Shown piece after piece: positions 34,690 through 44,480 of a stretch of 64,000 nucleotides of DNA (position 1 is its first letter; each line of letters opens with the position of its first letter). The stretch covers positions 248,001 through 312,000 of the forward strand of contig CANXME010002528.1 of assembly GCA_948144175.1 (NCBI GenBank), written 5' to 3'. The notes beneath the pieces are model-generated. The model did no database searches, was not told where the DNA came from, and saw only the letters and a list, made by a program, of their open reading frames with translations. A program made the position numbers and the translations under genes. Source of the stretch: Closterium sp. NIES-65. Lineage: Eukaryota > Streptophyta > Zygnematophyceae > Desmidiales > Closteriaceae.

Positions 34690-37195
34690 CATGCTCACAA
34701 GAAGATGGAGCAGTGAGCACCCACATGAAGAGGGAGCAGTGAGCACTCACGGAAAGAGGGAAAACTCATGCGAAGAGGGAGAGACAGACTGGCTCGTGCA
34801 CACATTCACTCATACACTCATGCACTCATGCACCCATGCACCCATGCTCTCATGCACTCGTGCACTCATGCACCCATGCACCCATGCTCCCATGCACTCG
34901 TGCACTCATGCACCCATGCACTCATGCGCCCATGAGCCCATGCACCCATGCACCCATGCGCCCATGAGCCCATGCGCCCATGCACCCATGCACCCACGCA
35001 CCCATCCACACATGCACGCACCCATGCACCCATGCACATGCACTCATGCACTCATGCACCCATGCACCCATGCACCCATGCACCCATGCACTCATGCACC
35101 CATGAACCCATGCACCCATGCACTCATGCACCCATGCACCCTTGCACACATGCACACACCCATGCACCCATGCACTCATGCACCCATGCACCCATGCACC
35201 CATGCACCCATGCTCTCATGCACTCGTGCACTCATGCACCCATGCACCCATGCTCTCATGCACTCGTGCACTCATGCACCCATGCATTCATGCGCCCATG
35301 AGCCCATGCACCCATGCACCCATGCGCCCATGAGCCCATGCGCCCATGCACCCATGCACCCACGCACCCATCCACACATGCACGCACCCATGCACCCATG
35401 CACATGCACTCATGCACTCATGCACCCATGCACCCGTGCACCCATGCACCCATGCACTCATGCACCCATGAACCCATGCACCCATGCACTCATGCACCCA
35501 TGCACCCTTGCACACATGCACACACCCATGCACCCATGCACTCATGCACCCATGCACCCATGCACCCATGCACCCATGCACCCATGCACCCATGCATCCA
35601 TGCACTCATGCACCCATGCACCCATGCACTCATGCACCCATGCACTCATGCACCCATGCACCCATGCACCCATGCACCCATGCACCCATGCAATCATGCA
35701 CGCATGCACTCATGCACCCATGCACTCATGCACCCATGCACTCATGCACCCATGCACCCATGCACTCATGCACCCATGCACCCATGCACCCATGCACACA
35801 TGCACGCACCCATGCACACATGCACGCACCCATGCACCCATGCACTCATGCACTCATGCACCCATGCACCCATGCACTCATGCACCCATGCACCCATGCA
35901 CCCATGCACCCATGCACTCATGCACCCATGCACCCATGCACACATGCACGCACCCATGCACCCATGCACTCATGCACTCATGCACCCATGCACCCATGCA
36001 CCCATGCACTCATGCACCCATGCACCCATGCACTCATGCACCCATGCACCCATGCACCCATGCACACATGCACGCACCCATGCACACATGCACGCACCCA
36101 TGCACCCATGCACTCATGCACCCATGCACCCATGCACCCATGCACCCATGCACTCATGCACCCATGCACCCATGCACTCATGCAATCATGCACCCATGCA
36201 CCCATGCACCCATGCACTCATGCACCCATGCACTCATGCACCCATGCACCCATGCACACATGCACGCACCCATGCACCCATGCACTCATGCACTCATGCA
36301 CCCATGCACCCATGCACCCATGCACTCATGCACCCATGCACTCATGCACCCATGCACCCATGCACTCATGCACCCATGCACTCATGCACCCATGCACCCA
36401 TGCATCCATGCACTCATGCACCCATGCACCCATGCACCCATGCACCCATGCACCCATGCACTCATGCACCCATGCACCCATGCACCCATGCACCCATGCA
36501 CCCATGCAATCATGCACGCATGCACTCATGCACCCATGCACTCATGCACCCATGCACTCATGCACCCATGCACCCATGCACTCATGCACCCATGCACCCA
36601 TGCACCCATGCACACATGCACGCACCCATGCACACATGCACGCACCCATGCACCCATGCACTCATGCACTCATGCACCCATGCACCCATGCACTCATGCA
36701 CCCATGCACCCATGCACCCATGCACCCATGCACTCATGCACCCATGCACCCATGCACTCATGCAATCATGCACCCATGCACCCATGCACCCATGCACTCA
36801 TGCACCCATGCACTCATGCACCCATGCACCCATGCACACATGCACGCACCCATGCACCCATGCACTCATGCACTCATGCACCCATGCACCCATGCACCCA
36901 TGCACTCATGCACCCATGCACTCATGCACCCATGCACCCATGCACTCATGCACCCATGCACTCATGCACCCATGCACCCATGCATCCATGCACTCATGCA
37001 CCCATGCACCCATGCACCCATGCATGCACCCATGCACTTATGCACCCATGCACCCATGCACTCATGCACCCATGCACCCATGCACCCATGCACCCATGCA
37101 CCCATGCACTCATGCACCCATGCACCCATGCACCCATGCACTCATGCACCCCTGCACTCATGCGCCAGGACGCATGCACTCATGTAAAGACAAGG
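34690..37195 (-). repeat. 8-bp CATGCACY satellite with higher-order blocks, Kir intron
   Basis: From about 34815 to 37185 the sequence is CATGCACC or CATGCACT units, about 295 copies, with rare CATGCACA, CATGAGCC and CATGCAAT variants. Since 3 units make 24 bp the plus frames stay open for almost 1000 codons (Cys-Thr-His-Ala-Pro-Met); no gene is inferred. Rare variants repeat at 366 bp (34926 and 35292) and 816 bp (35691 and 36507), showing block duplication. 34690-34815 holds looser donor-like repeats. Confidence 0.95.
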
Positions 37196-37229
37196 ATTAG
37201 ACAGCACACACTCATTCACATGAGAGGGA

Positions 37230-37471
37230 GCATTCATATGAAGACAGAGAAATGCAGAGCCACCTACTGGTGCTGCTCCACGCACATGCATCTATGCACG
37301 CGGCAGTGCAGCACACACACACATGCACTCATGTAAACTTACAAGAAGGGCTGGGGCCTCAGACAGCACGCACACTCACTCACGCGGAATGGGAGAAGAG
37401 AACTCACGCTAAGAGAAATAAGTGCAGCACGACATGCAGCTGCTGCCCCACACGCAGCAGCGCAGCACACA
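37230..37471 (-). repeat. Two duplicates of the Kir pore-helix exon end
   Basis: 37408-37471, minus strand, reads VGQQLHVVLHLFLLA followed by GTGAGT and parallels AGQWLYVALHFFLFA-GTGAGT at 42443. 37230-37300 is a third, more decayed copy with VALHF readable and the donor lost. hAT-1 separates the first copy from the exon. Confidence 0.75.
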
Positions 37472-37479
37472 CCCAGCGA
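37472..37479. repeat. hAT-1 target duplication CCCAGCGA (left)
   Basis: Eight bases repeated at 42379-42386, as expected for hAT transposition. Confidence 0.85.
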
Positions 37480-37488
37480 TCTACATGG

Positions 37489-37710
37489 GCAAACGAGTCG
37501 AGTTTTTCCTCGCCTCGTTCGAGGGACTCGAAAAGCTCGAGTTTCGAGTTCGTTTTTTTGTTGGAAAAACTCGGACGCCCGAGTCGAGTTTCACTCGCGA
37601 GTAAAAAAAAGCTCGCGGAAAACTCGGTTTTTCCATGAGTTTTTTTACTACTCGCGAGTTTTTTAGACTCGCGAGTTTTTCCTATCCAGTTTCGAGCTTA
37701 AAAAAACTCG
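37489..37710. promoter_or_regulatory. hAT-1 left subterminal repeat cluster
   Basis: About a dozen copies of CGAGTT or its complement AACTCG on both strands, mostly with A/T runs attached; absent from the interior of the element. Confidence 0.75.
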
Positions 37711-38342
37711 CGCGTCACCTGGGTCAGATACAAATGTAAAAAATGTTCATTTTTCAGATCTGGTTTCCAAGATCTAAAAGGAACCACCATTTCGTAGGGT
37801 AGTTTCTAGGTGTTCTACCACACCTAGGAGCGTCCGCTCAGCCTACCTGTTCTTCTTAAACAAAATCGTGTTTTCCTAGGGTTTCAGTCAGGTGGAAGGC
37901 TAATGACACCCGCAAGCATTGTAACACACTTCAATTTCGGACCCATGCGTCTTCTCCCCTTGAATTAGACTAAGTTAAGGTGAAAACAGCTAATTTGCAC
38001 GGTTGGTTTTGGAGTGACTGCGTGGAATAGCATGGTGCGTGGTAGATCGGGTGCAGGGAGAGGAGGGAGAGTACGTGGCGGAGGCGGTAGGGGGGCAGGA
38101 CGAGGTGGTGAGGGTGTCAATGGAGATGACATCGAGCTCCACGCCCTCCCCAGATCGGAGCAACGCCGTTATCAAGCCATTGTAACAGCTGCGGACGCTG
38201 CAAAGGTGTTGCAAGCGTCCGCCAAGGGTGGTGGGCGGGGTAGAGACAAGGCTTCAGGGGGTTCATCCGCCGCAGGTACATCTGCAGGGGTCGAGCAGGG
38301 GGCGGTAGGGGACGTTGCTGTCCCCATGGTGCTGGGTCTGCC

Positions 38343-41300
38343 ATGGCTGGAATGGGGGTTTATGGGGCACGGCAGGCGGATGATAACCACAAGGGTGGGG
38401 GGGTTGGGGGCGGCGGACCCATGCCTCGGGAGGAGGTGGAGGCGGGGAAGGCGGAGGGATTGCGGAAGGCGTGGGGGGAGGCAGCAGGGGGGGTTGTAAC
38501 AGAATGGTTTAGCAATGCATTCATGGAAGAGTTGTCCGACCAAGTCATGAGGGAGAGTGAGGGTGGGAATGATATTTATGTAAAGGGGGGAGGGGAGGAG
38601 CATGTGGATGAGGCAGATGAGGAGGAGGAGGAGGAGGAGGAGGAGGAGGAGGAGGAGGAGGAGGAGGAGGAGGAGGAGGAGGAGGAGGAGGAGGAGGAGG
38701 AGGAGGAGGAGGAGGAGGAGGATAAGAAGGTGACAAACTCAGAGGAAGAGATGTACAATGCTGAGGATGATGAGGTTGAGGAGGATAGGGAAGAGGACTT
38801 TTCTGGAGTGGAAAATGAGGAAGAGGGGGCCACAAAAACACTACGAGGTCTACAACGGGCTACAAAGGCGGATGCGAAGGGGAAACGTGCTATGGCCGAC
38901 CAGGAACCTTCTAAGAAGCGTGGTGGCAGATTGAGGCGGGGTCGCGGTGGGGGAAAGGTTGGAAGAGCGGGTGGGAGAGCGCGTGGAGGAGGGGGACGAG
39001 TTGCAAAGAGGGGGGCTGGTGGGAACGGAGGCGTGGGTTGTTCTCAGTCACGTCCACCACCCAATGCTGCTCCTATCGCGCCTGCGGCTGTGGTTAAACC
39101 AAAGGCCGCCAAAAAGCCTAGAAAGTCCCGTTCAGCTGCAACACCATGTTTCGAGAATTTAGGCGCCAAGGACGAAAAACGTCATTGTCGCAAGTGCAGC
39201 AAGCTCATTTCGTTCGCGGGCAGTAACACATTGACTGGGGAGAACCACATGCTTGTCAAGCACAGGGCACACTGGGACATTTGGTTTATGAAATGGAATG
39301 CCGGTGAGATTCTAGAGGGTGAGGTGTTCCTTGAGGGTGGGTACGGAGGTCCCAATGAAGTACCCGATGGAAGAAATCCATGGCCTGGTTCAGAAACATG
39401 GCCTGCTCCCCCCTTCGACTTCGGGTCAGAGCGATCAGGGCAGCAGAGCATGACGAAGTACACTGCGCCGGGTGTGAACAAAGAGGTGCTGTGGCAGGCC
39501 ATAGTGGAGTTCTTCGTGGCGGCCGACCAGTCATTCTGCACCGTTGATCATCCGAGCGTAACTGCAACAGCAGACCCCTATCCCTTGAGATGTTGTTGTT
39601 GTGTGTGCAAAGATGTTCCCCTTCTCGTCCGCACATAAACCAGCCCAACTCCCTCCTTTTTCATCGTCAAAATGTTGCAGTTCCGCCGCATGATGAACGC
39701 GGCCAACTCGCAGTGTGGGGTTCAGGGGGTGATCCCAACGCGATACACGCTAGCGAGAGCCATCGTTGAGATGGCCAAGCTAGCAAGGGCGAAGGGCAAG
39801 GAGTTGTAACACGCCGAAGGGGTTGGGGCGGTGTCGCTGACATGCGACATATGGACGGGGGAGAACCATAGAGGGTATTTAGCGGTGACGGGGCATTGTG
39901 TGGATGCCAACTTTGAGCTCAAGCAGTACACGCTTGCGTTCATTGCTTTGCCATCAAAACACACGGCGAAGAAGATCGCTGAGCGGATTGAGGCAGTGTT
40001 GGTGGAATGGGGGCTAGAAGAGAGGACCATGGCGTTGACAACGGACAACGCCAGCTTGAACGTGGCGGCGATGGAGATCCTTATGCGCGAGGGCCCGGCG
40101 GAGATGCCCTGCTTGTTCAAGACCGGGATGCACATCCGGTATGACCCTTGCATCCGCTTGTGTTCATGCCTGGTCCCTCGTTCACCTGTTAGTGTAGACC
40201 CGGCACAAACAACACCGTACATCTGAGATACTCCCAACCAAAACCAAAACCACACCTCATCACCCAACAGGTGCCTTGCCCACGTTTTGAACTTGGCCAT
40301 TCAGTTGGCTTTGAAAAACGTGGATGAAATCAAGTTGCCACTCACCTTGCTCCGCGAGCTGGCGTCCTACATCGGCTATTCGCCACAAAGGACGACCCTC
40401 TTCGAGGCGGAGCAGGAGGTTTGGCGACCACGGAAGCAGTACATGCGCCTGCGGCAAGACAATGAAGTGCGCTGGGGTTCCACCCTGCAGATGATCTTGC
40501 GCGGGCTGGACCTGCGCGATCCAATTGAGTCCTACATTCGGCACACAGTTGTGAGCATACCCTCGCCCACCCGCCTTGCTAATTCAGCCGTGGGACGTGG
40601 GCTGGACTCTGATTTTTGGCCAACACAGTAGTACCCGCCCCCCAATCCTTGCCTCCCACTTGTACCCGCCCCCCAATCCTTGCCTCCCCCTTGTACCCGC
40701 CCCACTCGCCTTCACAGGCCAATGCTCCAATTGATGCGCCACCGCTGCGCCTCATGGCGCTGCGCATTTCTGCTGAGCAGTGGGACGCGCTTGAGGAACT
40801 TGCAAAGTTCCTCATGCCCTTCAACGTTGTAACTTTGGCAGCGGAGGGGTCCCTGTACCCGACTGCGAGCCGGGTGGTGCCGCAGTACAATGAGCTTATG
40901 GATTCGCTCGAGAAGATCAGGGACAGCACCACCTCCCCTCCCTCCGTGATCATGCGGAAGTGCATCGACGCTTCCTTGGGCAAGCTGCAGGAGTATTACT
41001 ACAGCAGCAGTGATGAGCTGTGTGTCGCTACCTTCTTGGACCCGGCATTCAAGCTCGGGTACTTTGAGCTCGAGGACGGGAGCAGCAACATGGGCAGGGC
41101 GGTATCTCACGTGCCCTCGGAGGAGGTACTGGCTCTTGTGCGTGCGAAGTGGCAGCCATACAAGGAGAAGGTGCGGCGCGAGCGAGAGGCGGGTACTGGG
41201 AAGGGAAGAGGGGAGTTGATGGTGGTGGGCTTGGGCGGGACTAGCAGCACAGCGGCTGGGGGGAGTGGCAGCTGCAGCGGGACGACTCGGGGGGGCCTGA

Positions 41301-41719
41301 ACCTGTTTGGGGGCCAGAATCATGATTCGGGAGGACGCGTGGCACGCCTGGCGGCGTTGCGTGCGAAGCAGGCAGCAGAGAACAAGGATGAAATCCAGAT
41401 TTACCTTGAGGAGCCCATGCAGCCCCTATCCACAAACCCCCTTGCATACTGGCGTCGTAGGGGTGATTTGGAGGGGCTGCAGGCTATGGCAAAGGACTAC
41501 TTGACCATTCCAGCCACCTCTGCTGCCAGTGAGAGGCTCTTCTCACAAGGCAGGAACCTCATCACATGGCAGCGGCACAGGTTGGGTGCTGAACGCGTGG
41601 AGGCATGCATGACCTTGAAGTTATGGATCGCTTCGTTCCCGGGCACCCCATTGGGAAAGGCCGCCAAGGTGGCCATGGTGGATGACAAAGTGGGAGTGGA
41701 CCTGGATGAGGAGTTGTGA
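38343..41719 (+). CDS. hAT-1 transposase (BED finger, hAT dimerisation domain; 3 introns)
   Basis: Exons 38343-39557, 39681-40138, 40271-40550, 40718-41719; introns of 123, 132 and 167 bp start GT, end AG, and all phases agree. Exon 1 has a Glu run (38619-38720), a basic Gly/Arg segment and a BED-type finger (HCRKCSKLISF then H-x4-H). Exon 2 has LTCDIWTG and LTTDNASLNV, with the first two catalytic Asp. Splicing exons 2 and 3 restores HIRCLAHVLNLA. Exon 4 carries the C-terminal hAT motif PATSAASERLFS. A TAA at 39807-39809 interrupts exon 2. An upstream open frame from the ATG at 38032 may be the true N-terminus, one base out of frame. Otherwise well preserved. Confidence 0.85.
39558..39680 (+). 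other. hAT-1 intron 1
   Basis: Donor AGC-GTAACT, acceptor GTTGCAG-TTC; phase 0. Confidence 0.7.
40139..40270 (+). other. hAT-1 intron 2
   Basis: Donor CCG-GTATGA, acceptor CAACAG-GTG; joining CG to G rebuilds Arg in HIRC. Confidence 0.85.
40551..40717 (+). other. hAT-1 intron 3, with a three-copy 30-bp repeat
   Basis: Donor GTT-GTGAGC, acceptor TTCACAG-GCC. The 3' half contains GTACCCGCCCC(CC)AATCC units in tandem (40630-40705), a pyrimidine-rich block before the acceptor. Confidence 0.8.
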
Positions 41720-42174
41720 GCGAAGGGCCCCATTTTTGCATGTTCAGATCAGGATAGTAGACATCTTTATTTATTAGACTAGCTATTCTCTAAATTAATC
41801 TCCCCCTCTGACGCTCACCAGGGCGCTAGACCTGGCCTTTCTTCTCAATATGCTTGGTACATTGCTGCTGGTTTGTAACCGTTGTCTAGGTTTCAGCAGG
41901 TGCTTGAATGCGTGGCTTTTATCTGCGGGAGTGGGCTGCTGGAGGTGTTTCCCCAAACCTCTTGTCAGGACACTATTGCAGCAGGCGTTGTGCAGCACGG
42001 TTGGGGTGTGAAAGTGTGGGGGTGATGTAGGGCTGGAATGCTGGTGGGTGTTGGGTTGAGGGATGTCGACCTCAAAATTGTAGTTGCTATGTTGAGTGGG
42101 TGTGGATGGACCTTATTTCTGTGCACCCTCTAGCTGGTGCTGTGTGGCTAAAGTGGTGGCTGTGGGTGCTGGTT

Positions 42175-42365
42175 AAGTTCGAGTTGAGTTTTACTTGACT
42201 CGAACGAGCTTTTTCAAAACTTGTACGAGCTTTTGAAAAACTCGATATTATGGGCGATTTTCGAGTTTGATTTTTGGCCAAAAAAACTCGACAATTAAAA
42301 CTCGACTCGACTCGAGTGTAACAAAAAACTCGCCAAAACGAGTCAAGTTTTACTCGACTCGCCAA
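42175..42365. promoter_or_regulatory. hAT-1 right subterminal repeat cluster
   Basis: Repeated AACTCG/CGAGTT motifs on both strands, mirroring the left cluster. Confidence 0.75.
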
Positions 42366-42378
42366 TTGCCCATATATA

Positions 42379-42386
42379 CCCAGCGA
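42379..42386. repeat. hAT-1 target duplication CCCAGCGA (right)
   Basis: Matches 37472-37479 exactly. Confidence 0.85.
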
Positions 42387-42442
42387 CACGACACACAGAG
42401 TTGGAATCAAGCCCGCAACCCACATGAAGATGGAACACTCAC

Positions 42443-42735
42443 GCGAAGAGGAAGAAATGCAGAGCCACATACAGCCACTGCCCTGCACGCACGACCACAG
42501 CACACATCCAGCACATCGCCACCGCCGCCGGTCCCGCCCTGCTGGCGCGCTCCCATTGGTCGAGAGGCAGGGCGAGCGGGCCGGAGAGGATAGTGTGGAT
42601 GTCGAGGGAGTGAAACTCAGGGCTGTCTGGGGGGGAGGCGAAGCCGGAGGCGAGGGCGAGGAAGAGCGGCGTGAAGAGGAGCGCGAGGAGCACTGGGGCT
42701 GCCATTATCAGCAGCACGAACACCATGTTATGCAG
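42443..42735 (-). CDS. Kir-like channel exon: TM1, turret, pore helix
   Basis: Acceptor CACTGTCAG, donor TTCGC-GTGAGT, 293 bp, phase 0 in and 2 out. One strong hydrophobic helix (MVFVLLIMAAPVLLALLF) follows LHN and the upstream WYNWLLR; the exon ends QWLYVALHFFLFA. The split Ala codon joins to LSLCTTFGG in exon 34482-34603. Confidence 0.7.
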
Positions 42736-43005
42736 CTGACAGTGAGGGGCATGAAAAGACCAGGGGGGGGGGGAGGGGGGGGGAGAGGGGGGGGTATAGG
42801 TAGCGTGGATGGACAATGCCGACGTGGGGTTAGGGGGAAGAGGAAAAGAGGGACCAAGGCGAGATCAAGAGATGAGGAGGAGAGACAGTTCGTTTTTTTT
42901 TTTTTTTCTTTCTTTCTTTCATCCAACTCCAAGGCATCTCCTTACCACACCCCCATCAACTCCCCCCCCCACAACTCGTTATTGCACACTGTCCACTTGG
43001 CTCAC

Positions 43006-43157
43006 CCTGAGCAGCCAGTTGTACCAGTGGCTGAGCCACGTCAGCACTGACGCCTGCTGCTTCACTGCCAGCTTGGACCGTGCCCGCCCGCATGGGACGA
43101 AGAAAGGCGGGGAGGAGAGCGGGTGTCGTGAAGGTGGCATCACAGGTGAATCTGGTT
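43006..43157 (-). CDS. Kir-like channel exon: slide-helix region (tentative 5' end)
   Basis: Ends TWLSHWYNWLLR at AGG-GTGAGC (43005), phase 0, matching the W-x-D-x-Y-H-x-L-L helix before Kir TM1. The upstream limit is not clear; an AG at about 43158 is assumed. Confidence 0.5.
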
Positions 43158-44480
43158 CCTCTCCCTTCAAAAAGACTTGCTCTCTCTGCTCTTCATGTTG
43201 CTGTCCTTGCCTCTCCTCTCCCTGCTGCTTTGCCCTTTGTCGCAGCAAGCCCTGCTGCTACTGCTGCTGCTGCTGCTGCTGTTCTCCCTCCTCTGCCGCA
43301 CACCCCTTCCCCTCCTGCTTCCCTTCTCCCACTCCACAAGTCCCCCGAATCTCCCCACAGGCACCGTCTCGGAAGCTTCCTCTATTGTACCGATGAGCGA
43401 TCTGTGCCATGTAGTCACAGACGGACGGCGCGGGGAGCTCCTCAGGCACCTCTGAGGGCGGCGGCGGGTGGCGAGGATTTAGGTTTGGCACGCCAGGGCT
43501 GGCGTTTCTTGTCTTACTCCGAGCGTCGTTCTCATGCTTCTGTGATGGGCCGGCGGCGCTTGTCTCGTCCTGGGGTTTCAGGGCTGTCAAGTGCGGTAAA
43601 ACTAAGTCCTGGGGGAACACAGAGAGCTGAGGGGTGGGTGGAGGAGAGGAAACGGAGAGCGGGGCGGGATGCGGGCGGAGGGGGGGAAGAGGGGGAACGG
43701 GATGATGGTTGGAAAAGCTTATGTGAGGAGGTCAGGCGGGAGGGGCCCGGACAAGAGGAAGACGAGAACATGTGGCAGTGTAGCTGTGTTGGGAGTGGCG
43801 TTGATGCCCGTTGTTTGCGCTATCGTTGCCGTGCATACTACCTCGCGCGCGAGATTCACGGCTGACGGCGAAGCATGAAGCGACGCTACTGGGTAGTCGT
43901 GGTCCTCGCCCTCCCTCCCCGCGCCCATAGTGCTTCCCGCGTGCGCGCGACCAAGACAGCTACGCGGACTGCAGGTATTGCCGACGAAGAGCCGTATCGC
44001 TAAGAAATGGCTCTTTCGAAAAAAAATGAGTAACAGAACTTAAGATATAATGCACTAAAGGGTGAGGAATGAGGAGTCAGCGCTTGGAAATTATAATGCC
44101 CTACGGAAAACCGATTTTGCAAAAAGCGCACAGCGTTTGGCGAATGCTTCGATTTAGTCACTAACATCTCCCATGTGTTAGCATGTGTCCACACAAAGGA
44201 GCTTTTCAAGTTGGTTTGTATTGTCACTTTCGGTAACAGCTTGTTACAGCCCGAAAATGTACTGTCCTCCAAGTTTTTGTTGCCCGCCATCAACATCGAG
44301 CACCTTAGATCGTTCAGGCTCGCCCGCCAAACCGACGATCCCTGTCCGCACGAACTCGATCCCCGCAAGTGTCGAATACACAAATCCGATTTTGAATAGG
44401 CCCGTGGCACTTCCAGACCTCACTTCACGCAATTCACTCCCAAGTTACCATCCTTGCGAGATTGAAGCATGACTAGTAGA
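43158..44480 (-). other. Possible Kir N-terminal exon(s); otherwise unassigned
   Basis: The minus-strand frame 43620-43258 reads PSVCDYMAQIAHRYNRGSF and ends in a Gln run from (CTG)n at 43253-43283. It could be the channel's N-terminal cytoplasmic part, but no family motif proves it. 43860-44480 has no clear content. Confidence 0.3.

Larger units (their letters stand above)
37480..42378 (+). mobile_element. hAT-1 DNA transposon
   Basis: 4899 bp between perfect 8-bp duplications. Termini TCTACATGGGCAA and, inverted, TATATATGGGCAA (11 of 13 match), with CGAGTCGAGT again shared just inside. Both ends carry dense CGAGTTTT/AAAACTCG motifs (37489-37710 and 42175-42365), the position where hAT transposases bind subterminal repeats. 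Inserted in a Kir intron, in opposite orientation to that gene. Confidence 0.88.
31275..43157 (-). pseudogene. Inward-rectifier (Kir/KirBac-like) K+ channel gene, 3'-truncated
   Basis: Host gene on the minus strand, rebuilt from exons whose splice phases agree: about 43157-43006 (SHWYNWLLR, slide helix), 42735-42443 (MVFVLLIMAAPVLLALLF, TM1; ends ALHFFLFA, pore helix), 34603-34482 (LSLCTTFGG filter region and TM2), 33991-33892 (VFARLGRPAETV), 33497-33314 (ALVGLNSHELV...LVRSE), 32519-32358 (HIVDESSPLHGLSLNDML), 31375 to about 31275 (YYAYDGEVLWEYEFLDLL). Order and motifs match the Kir family: two membrane helices round a pore loop, then a cytoplasmic beta domain with H-x-I/V-D-E-x-S-P-L. Kir channels conduct K+ across membranes. 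The filter reads TTFGG, not T-x-G-Y-G. Cop-B2 cuts the last exon. The N-terminal exon and the 33497 acceptor are tentative. Confidence 0.72.

Noticed and set aside
34343-37336. A 997-codon open frame rich in Cys-Thr-His-Ala-Pro-Met
   Set aside because: The unit is 8 bp and contains no stop; the frame is a by-product of the satellite, and splice phases place the region in a minus-strand Kir intron.
37472-37480. Alternative hAT-1 duplication ACCCAGCG (shifted one base)
   Set aside because: Nine bases are shared, so either register gives 8 bp; the CCCAGCGA register gives better matching termini and was preferred.
38545-38841. Pro-run and Ser-run minus frames opposite the hAT-1 exon
   Set aside because: Antisense of the Glu-coding GAG repeat.
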